Positions 42,353 through 51,435 are shown, counted from the stretch's first letter. The stretch: DNA of 64,000 nucleotides from Streptosporangium amethystogenes (GCF_000721075.1 NZ_JOEQ01000027.1:1-64000), one strand, 5' to 3'. Made by a program: numbers and translations. Notes: generated by a model not told the origin, from the letters alone.

Positions 42353-44223
42353 GAGAACCTCCTCGTCGAGAGCGGATACCCGGGACGGGCGCCGGGCACT
42401 CGGTCGTTCGTCCAGTGCCCGACCAGGTCGGCGTACAGGGGGGAGCGGGTCAGCAGGTCCGCGTGGGTCCCGGTGTGGGCGGCGGTGCCGTCCATCAGCA
42501 GGATGCGCCGGGCTCGGACCGCGGAGCTGATGCGGTGGGCGATGACGATGAGGGTGCCGGGCCGGGCGGCGAACGCGCTCTCGGCCTTCGCCTCGGCGGC
42601 GGGGTCGAGATGACAGGTCGCCTCGTCCAGGACGACCAGGCGGGCCGGAGAGGCGTAGGTCCGTGCCAGGGCGATCAGTTGCCGTTCTCCGGCCGACAGC
42701 GCGGCGGGTTCGTCGATCTCGGCGTCGAGGCCGCCGAGCCGTTCGACGAGCGCCCGCGCGCCCACCCGGTCCGCCGCCTCCTCCAGTCGGGCGTCCGCGG
42801 TGCCGGCCGGGCACAGGTAGCCGAGGTTCTCCCGGACCGCGCCGGCGAAGACGTATGCCTCCTGGGGCACGAGCGCCACCATGGAGCGCAGGTCGGGCTC
42901 CGCCATCGCCTCCAGCGGAAGCCCGCCGAGCAGGATCTCACCGTGGGTCGGCCGCCGCAGCCTGGTGAACAGCAGGGACAGGGTGGACTTGCCGATGCCG
43001 CTGGGGCCGACCACGGCCAGGTGGTCTCCCTCGGGGATCACCAGGTCGAGGTCGCGCACCACGGGCGTGGCCTGGGGGGCGTAGGCGAAGCCCAGCCCTC
43101 TGGCCCGCAGTTCGCAACCGGCGGGCGAGCCGGCGCCGGACGGCGGAGCGGGCACGGCGACCGCGTACGCGGCGTCGGCGGGCGCATCGTCGGCGGGCAC
43201 CACGATGGTCTCGGCGATGCGGCGCAGGGTGACGGCGAGGGCCACACCCCAGCTCGAAAGGATGCCGACCAGCGACTGCAGAGCGGGCTGCAGGCCGGTC
43301 ACCAGGTAGGTCACCGCGCCGACGACCTCGCCCACGCTCAGATGCCCCTGCCGCGTCAGCGGCTCGGCGGCGACGACCAGACCGAGCAGCGGCAGGTGCG
43401 CGCCGATGGCGACGATCAGCCGCCGGGACATGCCGGCCCGGGCCAGGGCGCGCATGGCCGCGGCCTGGGCGTCCACCGCGGCCCGCACGGTGGCGTACGC
43501 CTGCTCGCGCGCCCCGCAGGCGGCGATGTCACGTGTGCCCTCCAGGATCGGGGTCGCCTCGGCGGTGAGCGTCTCGTCGGCGAGGATCAGCCTGCGCTGC
43601 CGGACCAGCAGCACCCGCATCAGCCAGGCGCACACCGCCACCGCCACCAGCACGGGCCCGGCGACGATGGCCGCGGCCAGCGGCGAGAGCACCAGCAGCC
43701 CGGCCAGCGCGGCGATCAGCGAGATGCCCAGCCCGTGCGTGGTGCGCAGCAGTGCGGACACCAGGTTCCGCAGCGTCTCCACCTGCCCGGTGATACGGCT
43801 GACGGCGGCGGTGTCCGGCCGGTCGCCGCGGGCGGCGCGGGTCACCGTGGCCGTGACGACGACGCGCACGAGGTCGTCGCGCAGCGGCTCCACCACCGCG
43901 GCCAGGTGGGGGAACATCAGTCGGGTGGCCGCGGTCTTGAGCAGCATCGCGGCCGCGAGCAGGCCAAGCCAGGCCAGGCCGGTACCCGGGCGTCCGGCCA
44001 GGAAGCCGTCGTCGATGGCACCGGCGACGAGCAACCCGGACAGCAGCCCCGGGACAGCCTCCACCAGGGCCCAGACCATGGCGAAGGCCAGGGGCCGCCT
44101 GCGGGGGCGCAGCAACGCGAGCAGCAGCCGGAACCCGCCGGCGGGATGGCCGTCCTCTCCCAGGCCAAGGACGGGCACCGCCGTGAGCGGGGCGGATGCG
44201 GGGGTCACAGCCGAGCCGGGCAC
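42349..44223 (-). CDS. ABC transporter, fused permease and ATPase (second of pair)
   Basis: 624 residues. The N-terminal half is a six-helix type I exporter domain. The C-terminal half has Walker A GPSGIGKST, signature LSAGERQLIALA and Walker B RLVVLDEAT. No N-terminal C39 peptidase, so it exports but does not cut the leader. The GTG overlaps the first transporter gene by 19 bases, with GAGGA just upstream, so the two are made as a heterodimer. The signature LSAGE departs from LSGGE, which often marks the degenerate partner in heterodimeric exporters. Likely substrate: the mature RiPP. Confidence 0.88.
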   Translation of the reverse strand: MPGSAVTPASAPLTAVPVLGLGEDGHPAGGFRLLLALLRPRRRPLAFAMVWALVEAVPGLLSGLLVAGAIDDGFLAGRPGTGLAWLGLLAAAMLLKTAATRLMFPHLAAVVEPLRDDLVRVVVTATVTRAARGDRPDTAAVSRITGQVETLRNLVSALLRTTHGLGISLIAALAGLLVLSPLAAAIVAGPVLVAVAVCAWLMRVLLVRQRRLILADETLTAEATPILEGTRDIAACGAREQAYATVRAAVDAQAAAMRALARAGMSRRLIVAIGAHLPLLGLVVAAEPLTRQGHLSVGEVVGAVTYLVTGLQPALQSLVGILSSWGVALAVTLRRIAETIVVPADDAPADAAYAVAVPAPPSGAGSPAGCELRARGLGFAYAPQATPVVRDLDLVIPEGDHLAVVGPSGIGKSTLSLLFTRLRRPTHGEILLGGLPLEAMAEPDLRSMVALVPQEAYVFAGAVRENLGYLCPAGTADARLEEAADRVGARALVERLGGLDAEIDEPAALSAGERQLIALARTYASPARLVVLDEATCHLDPAAEAKAESAFAARPGTLIVIAHRISSAVRARRILLMDGTAAHTGTHADLLTRSPLYADLVGHWTNDRVPGARPGYPLSTRRFS

Positions 44224-45989
44224 GATTCCTCACTCCATGAGCTGTCGTCGCCTGCGTCGCCGCCGGGGTCCGGGCCGATGGCGAACAGGGCGCGGTACGC
44301 CAGGTCCTGCCACAGTGCCCGATGCGTGCCCCGGCCCCGGATCCGGCCGCCGTCCAGCCACACCACCTGGTCGGCGCGGGCGGCGGTGGCCGCGCGGTGG
44401 GCGATGACCAGGCGGGTGGTCCCGCGCATGCCCTCGACCAGCGTGCGGGTCACCTGGGCCTCGGTCGCGGTGTCCAGGCTGGACGTGGCGTCGTCCAGCA
44501 CGGTCAGGCGGGCCCGCCGCACCATGGCACGGGCCAGGCCCAGCCGCTGGAACTCCCCGCCGGACAGCGGGGCGGTGGCGGCGGGGGTGTCGTAGCCCTC
44601 GGGCAGGCGGCGGATGACGTCGTCGACATGTGCGGCCCGCGCGGCCTCGCGGACGCTGTCGCGGTCGAGCGCGGGCCGGCCGTAGGCGATGGCCGAGGCG
44701 AGGTCGCCGCCCAGGAGGACGGGGCGTTCGAAGGCGTAGGCGACCGCGCCGCTCAACGCCTCTGGAGCCACGTCGGCGAGGTCACGGCCGTCCAGCAGCA
44801 CCTGCCCGCGCTCGGGGTCCAGCAGCCGCCCGGCCAGCATGGCCAGGGTGCTCTTGCCAGCCCCGGACGGCCCGACCAGGGCGGTCAGCACTCCCGGGGC
44901 GATGTCCAGGTCGATGGCGTCGAGGAGGTGGGAGCCCTCGCGGGTCACGGTGACGCCGCGGAACGACAGCGCGCCGGGGCCGTCCGGCAGCGGGCGGGTG
45001 CCGGGCACGAGGGGCGGCAGCACCAGGACCTCCTGGATGCGGCGGGCCGCGGCGCGGGCCTCGGCGACCCCCAGCAGCGCGTCGACCTGTTCGATGAAGC
45101 CCACGCCCATCGCCGCGTAGCCGGCCACGGCGAGCAACTGCCCGGGCTGCAACCGGCCGTCGGTGACGCCGAGCCCGGCCACGATGAGCACGAGCACCTC
45201 GATGACGGGCAGCAGCAGGGTGATCTGCCAGACGCCCCGCGCCTGGGCCCGCCACATGGCGTGACCGGCGTCCGACAGGTCGGTCAGCGGGCGCAGCACC
45301 CGGGTGATCTCGCGATCGGCGGTGCCGGACGCCCGCACCGTGCGGATGCCGGCCAGGGTGTCGGTCAGGCGCGCGGCCAGGCGCCCGTGCGCGCTCTGAT
45401 ACCGCTCGTACACCCCGGACAGCCGGGTGACGAAGAGCCGCACGATCACCAGCGCGACGGGTATCCCGACCAGGAAGGCGATGCCCGAGCGCCAGTCGGT
45501 CACCAGCAGCATGACGATGCCGCCGCTCGTGCTGATGATTTCGGCGGCCGTGTACAGCAGGGTGAGCGGGACGCGCCCGGCGCTCGCGGTGTTGCTCACC
45601 AGCCGGTTGGCCAGTTCTCCGGCAGGGAGGCGGCGGGCGGCGGCGGCGTCGAGCCGGAGAAGGTGGGAGGTGAAGCGCAGGCGCAGGGACGCCGTCGCGG
45701 ACGCGGTGGTCACCGCGCCGGCGAGGGCGCCGATGAGATCGGCGCAGGTGGCAACGGCCAGGACGAGCGCGAGGAACCCGGCGGCTCGCGCGCCCTCGCC
45801 GGACACCACGCCGTCCACGGCGGTGGCCAGCGCGGCGGGCAGGGCCAGGGCGGCGGCCGTCGACAGGGCGACGGCCGCCGCGGTGACCGCCAGGGGCGCC
45901 CAGAGGCCGCGCGCCGTGGCGGCGAGGAGGCGGTCACCGTCCCGCCGCGTCACCTGCCCGGCGTGGGAGTCCGAGGCTTGGTCCGGCAT
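44205..45989 (-). CDS. ABC transporter, fused permease and ATPase (first of pair)
   Basis: 594 residues. Six-helix exporter domain (LWAPLAVTAAAVALSTAAALALPA, VVSGEGARAAGFLALVLAV) and an ATPase with Walker A GPSGAGKST, signature LSGGEFQRLGLA and Walker B LTVLDDATSSLD. Its ATG at 45989 shares its A with the TAA of the precursor peptide gene (TAATG), so ribosomes finishing the precursor can start the transporter. Works with the following gene as a heterodimeric exporter, probably of the peptide. No leader-peptidase domain. Confidence 0.88.
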   Translation of the reverse strand: MPDQASDSHAGQVTRRDGDRLLAATARGLWAPLAVTAAAVALSTAAALALPAALATAVDGVVSGEGARAAGFLALVLAVATCADLIGALAGAVTTASATASLRLRFTSHLLRLDAAAARRLPAGELANRLVSNTASAGRVPLTLLYTAAEIISTSGGIVMLLVTDWRSGIAFLVGIPVALVIVRLFVTRLSGVYERYQSAHGRLAARLTDTLAGIRTVRASGTADREITRVLRPLTDLSDAGHAMWRAQARGVWQITLLLPVIEVLVLIVAGLGVTDGRLQPGQLLAVAGYAAMGVGFIEQVDALLGVAEARAAARRIQEVLVLPPLVPGTRPLPDGPGALSFRGVTVTREGSHLLDAIDLDIAPGVLTALVGPSGAGKSTLAMLAGRLLDPERGQVLLDGRDLADVAPEALSGAVAYAFERPVLLGGDLASAIAYGRPALDRDSVREAARAAHVDDVIRRLPEGYDTPAATAPLSGGEFQRLGLARAMVRRARLTVLDDATSSLDTATEAQVTRTLVEGMRGTTRLVIAHRAATAARADQVVWLDGGRIRGRGTHRALWQDLAYRALFAIGPDPGGDAGDDSSWSEESCPARL

Positions 45990-46105
45990 TAGGGGACCAC
46001 GACACCGGTTATGAAACTCGGCAACGTGCAGGCGCACCCGCAGGGATACAGCCTGGATTCCTGGGTGGCCGGGAGCAGGTCAAGAGTGGTGATGTCGAGT
46101 TCCAT
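45989..46105 (-). CDS. RiPP precursor peptide A (38 residues)
   Basis: ATG at 46105 with AGAAAGGAGAAC, a near-ideal ribosome site. Leader begins MELDITTLDLLPA and runs to about ESR (residues 16-18). The core starts near Tyr20 and contains Cys22, Cys24, Cys26, then Thr27, Ser30 and Thr33, ending in a hydrophobic GVVVP. The cysteines come before the hydroxy residues, the reverse of most lanthipeptides and like the sactipeptide layout. The leader is shared with precursor B at 51521. The gene sits between the peptidase and the first ABC gene and is coupled to the latter. It is too short for ordinary gene finders. No known RiPP family matches by eye. Confidence 0.8.
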   Translation of the reverse strand: MELDITTLDLLPATQESRLYPCGCACTLPSFITGVVVP

Positions 46106-46126
46106 CGGTTCTCCTTTCTTCTTTTA

Positions 46127-46144
46127 CGCCTCCGGATCGAGGCG
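46127..46144 (-). promoter_or_regulatory. Hairpin ahead of the precursor A ribosome site
   Basis: CGCCTC (46127-46132) / GAGGCG (46139-46144), 6 bp with a 6-base loop, just upstream of the AAGGAG of precursor A in the middle of the operon. It could protect a processed mRNA end so that the precursor and exporters outnumber the synthetase. No U-tract follows, so it is not a classic terminator. Confidence 0.4.
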
Positions 46145-46222
46145 GCTTGGGGACCTGCCCGGCCCGCGGAAGGGCACGGACCGAAATGTGCTTCCCGGGG
46201 AGCCGGTTCGGCGGCCCGCGCC

Positions 46223-48043
46223 TCAGCCGGTGCGGTCCTGCCCGCCGCACAGGAAGCCGAGCACGCGCCCCCTGATGGCATGCCCGCCGATGTCGGACAG
46301 CGGGTCGTGGCCCGCGCCGGGAACCTCCAGGTAGGTCACCGGCGCGGCGCCGGGCCGGCGGGTTCGCCGCAGCCGCTCGCGCAGGCGGCGGGAGTGACCG
46401 ACCGGGATGATCGGGTCATGCTCGCCGTGCACGATGAGCAGCGGCAGCCGGATGCGGCCGGCCAGCCGGAGCAGATCGCGCGGCCCGAGGTCGTCATCGT
46501 GGATCTCCTCGCACCCGCCCAATCGGTCGATCAGGTTGCGAACGGAGGCCGGCCCGTCCTCGTAGAGCAGTCGGCCGGACAGGAACGGCGCGACGGCCAC
46601 GGCCCGTTCCCACAGGTCCGGCTCCGCCGCCGCGGCCAGCAGCGCCAGGTATCCGCCGTAGCTCGCGCCGTAGAGCATGGGCCGCGGCCGGTCCGGGCCG
46701 CGCCCGGCCGCCAGGTGGCGGCCCAGGTGCAGGATGTCGGCGAGGTCGGGACCGCCCCAGACGCCCTGGATGCCCTCGCGGTGTGCCGCGCCGTAGCCGG
46801 TACTGCCCCGCTGGTTGGGCGCCACCACCGCGATCTCCTCGGTGGCGAGGCGCTGGAACAGCGGGTCGAAGCTGAGCTGCCACGCGGCCTCGGGGCCGCC
46901 GTGCAGCGCCACCACCAGGCGCTGGGCCTCGGCCGGATCGCCGTACACGACGGCCTCCGTGCTGCCCGCCGGTGCCGGATACTCCCGCGCCCGCGGCGAG
47001 GCCCACCCGGACCAGTGCTCGCCGGTCGCGGCGAGGACGCGCGGCCGGGACGGGTCCGGAATCGTGATGACGCCCGTCGGACGGTCGGCGGCGCTGTGCA
47101 CCAGATGCAGGCCGGCGTCAGACCAGTGGGCCGTCGGATGCAGCGCGCCGGGCGGCAGCTCGATCTCGCCGGGGGCGTCCGCCGTCAGATCATGGATTAG
47201 CAGGTGGGAGCGGGCACGGCGGGTGACCGACAGGGCCAGGAGCCGCCCGGTGGGGTCCAGCGCCAGCGGGGCCACACTGCCCTCGACGGTGTTCAGTCGA
47301 TCGGGGAAGGCCGTCGGCGCCGGGTCGCCGAGGCGGCGCACGCCGAGCCGGTAGCCGCCGGTACTCGACGCGGCGGTCAGCAGCACCCCGCTGGGGGGCG
47401 CGGCCAGCAGCAGGTGCTCGCCGGCGGGCAGACCGAGGGACGTGATGGTGCCGCGCGTCAGATCCAGGACCACGGTGTCCGCTCCCGGCTCGGCGGAGGA
47501 CAGCGCGAGGGTGTGCCCGCGCTCGTCGAGCCAGATCGCTCCGCCGATCGGGTGCGGCACCCGGGTGATCTGTTCCGGCGGCGCGGTCCCGCCGGGCAGG
47601 CGCCACACCACGGTGCCCCCGTCCCCGTCCATCTCCAGCACCAGGGTGGGGGTCCGCGCCGTGCCGGGAAGGAGCCGCAGACCGCCTCTTCGGACGGCGA
47701 TCAGCTCGGTCTCCTCGACCGGCCGCCCGCCCTCGGCACGGGACGCGGCGAAGGTGAGCCGCGAGCCATAGGTTCCAGACCTGCAGAGCAGCAGGTCGCC
47801 GTCGTCCGTGGGCAGCGGCACGCTCGCCGCGGTCTCGCCGTCCCGGGTGCGCACCGCCCGAGGCCGGGGCTCGGGGCCGGTGAGGTCCCACAGTTCCGGA
47901 CACATCGCGGGGGCGCGGTCGTCGGCGGCCAGGCAGGCGGCGTACCTCCCCCCGGGGGAGAAGCGGAAGTTCAGCCGGTGGACGAACGACCGCTGCCGCC
48001 CGCCGGTCATCGCGGCGACCGGGCTCGTCGTCTCGGAGATCAT
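46223..48043 (-). CDS. Prolyl-oligopeptidase-like serine peptidase (S9) of the RiPP operon
   Basis: 606 residues. N-terminal beta-propeller-type region (repeats such as FRFSPGGRYAACLA and LWLDERGHTLALSS) and a C-terminal alpha/beta hydrolase with Ser461 in GASYGGYLALL, Asp in VHGEHDPIIPV and His in VPGAGHDPL. Enzymes of this clan (FlaP type) cut leaders from class III lanthipeptides, so it is the likely leader protease here. No signal peptide. The ATG at 48043 overlaps the stop of the synthetase (TGATG). Confidence 0.85.
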   Translation of the reverse strand: MISETTSPVAAMTGGRQRSFVHRLNFRFSPGGRYAACLAADDRAPAMCPELWDLTGPEPRPRAVRTRDGETAASVPLPTDDGDLLLCRSGTYGSRLTFAASRAEGGRPVEETELIAVRRGGLRLLPGTARTPTLVLEMDGDGGTVVWRLPGGTAPPEQITRVPHPIGGAIWLDERGHTLALSSAEPGADTVVLDLTRGTITSLGLPAGEHLLLAAPPSGVLLTAASSTGGYRLGVRRLGDPAPTAFPDRLNTVEGSVAPLALDPTGRLLALSVTRRARSHLLIHDLTADAPGEIELPPGALHPTAHWSDAGLHLVHSAADRPTGVITIPDPSRPRVLAATGEHWSGWASPRAREYPAPAGSTEAVVYGDPAEAQRLVVALHGGPEAAWQLSFDPLFQRLATEEIAVVAPNQRGSTGYGAAHREGIQGVWGGPDLADILHLGRHLAAGRGPDRPRPMLYGASYGGYLALLAAAAEPDLWERAVAVAPFLSGRLLYEDGPASVRNLIDRLGGCEEIHDDDLGPRDLLRLAGRIRLPLLIVHGEHDPIIPVGHSRRLRERLRRTRRPGAAPVTYLEVPGAGHDPLSDIGGHAIRGRVLGFLCGGQDRTG

Positions 48044-50826
48044 CACGCCTCGCCGCCGCGTTTCCACACCTCGGCGCCCGTCTCGGCCATCCACCGGCGC
48101 GGACCGCCGTGCCGCAGCCGGTACAGGAAGTCCAGCACCCCGGCCAGCCCGGTGTTCCAGGCGACGGAGATGTCCTCGCCGGAGAGCTCGTCGGGCACCA
48201 CCATGAGCCCGTCGCGCAGGACAGCGCGTGCCCACAGGGGCGCCGCCAGTTCCTTCGCCTGGTCGTGATAGGCGCGCTCGCCGAGCAGATCGGCCATGTC
48301 CAGCAGGAACTGTCCGTCGCCGGCGATTCCGTGACACGCGGCCGTCCCCGAGGCCAGCCGGCTGCCGTGGACGGCCAGCGTGGCCGCGTGGGCGGCGTCC
48401 CGGAAGCGCCGGTCCCCGGTCGCCGCGTACAGGCGCACCAGGTAGGTGCCGACGCCGGAGGAGCCGTTGCACCAGTGCGGCAGCTTCGCCCCGCCCTCCG
48501 GGCCCTCGGCCCACCAGGCGCTCTCCCCCTGGTGGTCGGCCGCGCCGAGCAGGGTCTCCCCGGCGAGCAGGGCGGCCTCCAGGCAGTCGTCCCGGTCGAG
48601 CGCGACTCCGGCGGCCAGCAGGTACGCGCCGACCCCGGCGACGCCGTGCGCGAAGCCGTAGTGCTCCGCACCCGCCAGCGCGGAGGCGAAGTCCGCGGGG
48701 ATGGGCCACAGCACGCCGTCCGGGGTCCGCCGCGCCGCCTTGAGCAGACCGTCGGCGCAGGCGTCCGCCCGGTCCCGGAAGCGCGTGTCGCCGGTGGCGC
48801 GCCACAGGTGCAGCAGGGCCGTCCCCGTCCCGGCCGCGCCGTGGCAGATGTCCGGGTTGGGCCAGGCGACCGGCAGGTCCAGCCCCAGCTCCACGCCGGC
48901 GGTGCGCAGGTCCTCCTCGTCGAGCGCGCGGCCGGCGTCGTGCAGGGCCACGGCGATGCCCGCCCGGCCGAAGTACAGACCCGGGGAGGGCCGCTGTTCG
49001 CGTGCCAGCCGCCGCACCGTCCAGTCCGCCGCGTCCCGCAGGGCGGCGGCCAGGCGGGCCCGAGTGTCCGCCGGCAGCGCGTCGTCCGCCCGAGCGGGGT
49101 CCAGCACTGCGGCCCACAGAGCGATCACCCCGGCGGAACCGTACTGGACGGCGCACGGGTCGGCGGTCGGGCCGAAGCCCCAGTTGGGCCACAGGCGGGC
49201 GACCGGCTGCGCGCCGGTGCCGGGTGACATGGTGCGCAACGTGTAGGCGAGCCCGTCGTGGAGCAGACGGTCCTGCTCGGCCGCGCCCAGGCGGAAGCCG
49301 GCGGTCCGGGTGGCGGGCCCCAGGGCGGCGACGTCCACGTCCTCCAGGAACTCCCGCACCCGCGGCAGGTCCCAGCGCCGCGCGGGATCCTCGCGCATCA
49401 GGCCCAGGATCAGCGGCGCCAGCGCGGTGGCCAGCGGGTCACCCGCGGTCGCCACCCGCACCACCGTCTCCACCCGCTCATCCCAGGACCGTGCGTCGAC
49501 GGGCCGGTCCTGAAGGTGGGGCGGCTGGCAGGAGGTGGCCGTGAACAACGTCGTCGCCCCGAACGCGTACAGGTCGGCCTCCACGCCGGGCGCGGGAGCA
49601 TACAGGGCGGAGTTCACCTGCTCGGGCGGCGCGTAACCGGGGGTGAACGCGCGCCCGGCCGGCGTGCCGGGCACGACGGCCATCTCCAGGTCGATCAGGC
49701 GGCAGTCGCCGTCCTCCGTCACCATGATGTTGTTGGGCGTCAGGTCACGCAGCACATGGCCCTGCTCGTGCACGACGGCGACCAGTGCGGCCATCCGGCG
49801 CAGGACGCCCAGCACCGCGCCGGGCCGGTCGTGCTGAGGGGCCTCCCAGCCGTTCAGCGGGGTGCCCGCGATGTGTTCCTGCGCCAGGAACAGGTTGTTG
49901 TTCTGCTCGAAGAGGAGCACCTTGCGCGCCGTGACGCCCAGCGGTCCGAAGATCTCCAGCATGCGCGCCTCGTGGCGCATCCGATCCCGCTCGTCGGTTC
50001 CGTCGAGCCCGGCGCCCAGGTGGGGACGCGCCTGCTTGATAACCACCTGACCGTCGTCCACTCGGTCCTCCGCCAGGAACACCCCGCCCTTGGCACCGTG
50101 CCGGATGGCCTCGCGTACCACGAACCGATCGGCCAGCAGCACCGCCTGCGGCGCCGTGGTCCGCACCGGAGTTTGGCCCGACTCGAAGGGGCACACCGCC
50201 CAGGCCGGCGGGGAGTACCACGCGTTGCGCTCGTCACGCACCTGGGTGCCGTCGGGCGCGGTCAGCCGGGAGGCGTAGGAGCCGTCGTTGTCGAGCACGC
50301 TGGACGCCGAGAACACCCCCAGGCGGTAGTACACCAGGCTGCCCGGCCGGTAGATCCGGTCGGAGAGGATCGGCGCGCCCGGCAGGCCGTAGGTGGCCTT
50401 GTGCAGTTCCTCCGCGATCTCCACCGCGCTCGCGTCGTCAGGTGGGTAGACCGTGATGAACTTGCCCACCGACCCACGGTCCTGGTCTCGTGCCACGAGC
50501 CGACCCAGCTCGTCGAAGTCGGTGGCGTACTTGAAGGGGCAACGGCGGCGCCCCAGCACCCGCACCGCACGCGCCAGCACCACCGAGGCCGACAACGGCG
50601 TCGCCGCCACATGCAGCTTCCAACCCTGCACCCGCGTGGTCGCGCCGGTCGGTGTCACATACGTCCAAGGCGAATCGACCTGGAAATCCCAATCCGGGAC
50701 GCTGTCGAATTCAAGCATCGAGTCTTTATCACCCACTGTGCGATGCAATGTCGCACGGGCAATGTCCTCCAGGATATGACGGTCTGCACCGAAGACGCCG
50801 TCCCCCGCCGAACCACGTTCATTCAC
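48043..50826 (-). CDS. Class III/IV lanthipeptide synthetase (LanKC/LanL type)
   Basis: 927 residues in the classic three-domain order. N-terminal lyase-like domain (GWKLHVAATPLSASVVLARAV, GKFITVYPPDD, APILSDRIYRPGS). Ser/Thr kinase domain with catalytic Asp361 in VLRDLTPNNIMV and LIDLEMA in place of DFG. C-terminal LanC-like cyclase with Gly-rich repeats. Unlike most class III enzymes, the cyclase keeps the zinc ligands: Cys786 in WCNGSSG and Cys831-His832 in ACHGIAG, as in class IV LanL. It would phosphorylate Ser/Thr, eliminate to dehydro residues, and add cysteine thiols. GTG start at 50826, GGAG ten bases upstream. First gene of the operon. Confidence 0.9.
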   Translation of the reverse strand: MNERGSAGDGVFGADRHILEDIARATLHRTVGDKDSMLEFDSVPDWDFQVDSPWTYVTPTGATTRVQGWKLHVAATPLSASVVLARAVRVLGRRRCPFKYATDFDELGRLVARDQDRGSVGKFITVYPPDDASAVEIAEELHKATYGLPGAPILSDRIYRPGSLVYYRLGVFSASSVLDNDGSYASRLTAPDGTQVRDERNAWYSPPAWAVCPFESGQTPVRTTAPQAVLLADRFVVREAIRHGAKGGVFLAEDRVDDGQVVIKQARPHLGAGLDGTDERDRMRHEARMLEIFGPLGVTARKVLLFEQNNNLFLAQEHIAGTPLNGWEAPQHDRPGAVLGVLRRMAALVAVVHEQGHVLRDLTPNNIMVTEDGDCRLIDLEMAVVPGTPAGRAFTPGYAPPEQVNSALYAPAPGVEADLYAFGATTLFTATSCQPPHLQDRPVDARSWDERVETVVRVATAGDPLATALAPLILGLMREDPARRWDLPRVREFLEDVDVAALGPATRTAGFRLGAAEQDRLLHDGLAYTLRTMSPGTGAQPVARLWPNWGFGPTADPCAVQYGSAGVIALWAAVLDPARADDALPADTRARLAAALRDAADWTVRRLAREQRPSPGLYFGRAGIAVALHDAGRALDEEDLRTAGVELGLDLPVAWPNPDICHGAAGTGTALLHLWRATGDTRFRDRADACADGLLKAARRTPDGVLWPIPADFASALAGAEHYGFAHGVAGVGAYLLAAGVALDRDDCLEAALLAGETLLGAADHQGESAWWAEGPEGGAKLPHWCNGSSGVGTYLVRLYAATGDRRFRDAAHAATLAVHGSRLASGTAACHGIAGDGQFLLDMADLLGERAYHDQAKELAAPLWARAVLRDGLMVVPDELSGEDISVAWNTGLAGVLDFLYRLRHGGPRRWMAETGAEVWKRGGEA

Positions 50827-51111
50827 GACGCCGAATCTCCATTCGTGTTCTCCGCCATGGGCCGATGCCGAGCCATTGGCGCGAAATGACTGCCCGGATC
50901 CCGCCCGTGACCGGTTCTGCCGGTAAGCCTCCGGACGCGGAACAGCCTGCCAGCGGCACCTAATGACCGCCTTAAGGTCTCCACGCCCGCAGACCGGCCC
51001 GTGCCGGGGTGCGCATTAAGAGTGGCTAAGCGACCCGTAAGAACCCCCGATTACCGTCGGCGTCGTCAGGAATACACGCCGACGGTTCCCCGGCTCCAAG
51101 GTGAGAGTTCG
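50827..51111. promoter_or_regulatory. Divergent region between the two RiPP modules
   Basis: 285 bases between the synthetase (leftward) and the haem-oxygenase-like remnant (rightward). It must hold the RiPP operon promoter. AT-richer than its surroundings, but I could not single out a -35/-10 pair. AAGGTGAG just before 51112 is a ribosome site. Confidence 0.4.
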
Positions 51112-51435
51112 TTGAGCGCCACGTTGGACGAGTACAAAGCGGTGCTCGGGGAAAGCCGCCAGAGATTCACCGCCGATCCGGCCATGGCCCCGCTGTTCTC
51201 CGCAGGCTGCGAGCTCCGGCCTTTCACCCGGTGGATGCCGCGGTACGACGCACACGGCATCCACCTGACGCATGACGTCGGGCGCTGGATCGCCGGCGCG
51301 GGCGAGCGCCGTGGGCGAACGGGGCGACGAGTTGAGCATGGGCAGGCTCGGAAAGGCGCTCACGGTGCGTTCCCGTGCGGAGGTCGGTCACGACCGGCCG
51401 ACGGCCGACGACGCGAAGGCGATCGCTGACCGCGC
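51112..51435 (+). pseudogene. Frameshifted haem-oxygenase-like/TenA-like protein
   Basis: From the TTG at 51112 (AAGGTGAG upstream) the frame reads TLDEYKAVLGESRQRFTADP and, farther on, LTHDVGRWIAGAGERR, then loses sense. The next frame (one base further) continues VGERGDELSMGRLGKAL and RSRAEVGHDRPTADDAKAIADRAHGL, which completes the all-helical haem-oxygenase-like fold with its EXXHD-type motif. One base change near 51310-51325 would join them. The second frame then runs, without a stop, into precursor B. Family assignment is by fold pattern only. Could be a tailoring enzyme of the decayed RiPP module, or a translated frameshift. Confidence 0.45.

Noticed and set aside
42415..45992. Long plus-strand frames opposite the two ABC transporters
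   Set aside because: Gly/Gln/His/Arg-rich with no start signal; ABC motifs are intact on the other strand.
46009..46281. 90-residue frame overlapping precursor A on the same strand
   Set aside because: Different frame, no ribosome site; the 38-residue frame has the good one and a homologue at 51521.
48044..49192. N-terminal extension of the S9 peptidase frame
   Set aside because: The upstream part overlaps the synthetase and is Arg/Gly-rich; the ATG at 48043, coupled to the synthetase stop, fits.
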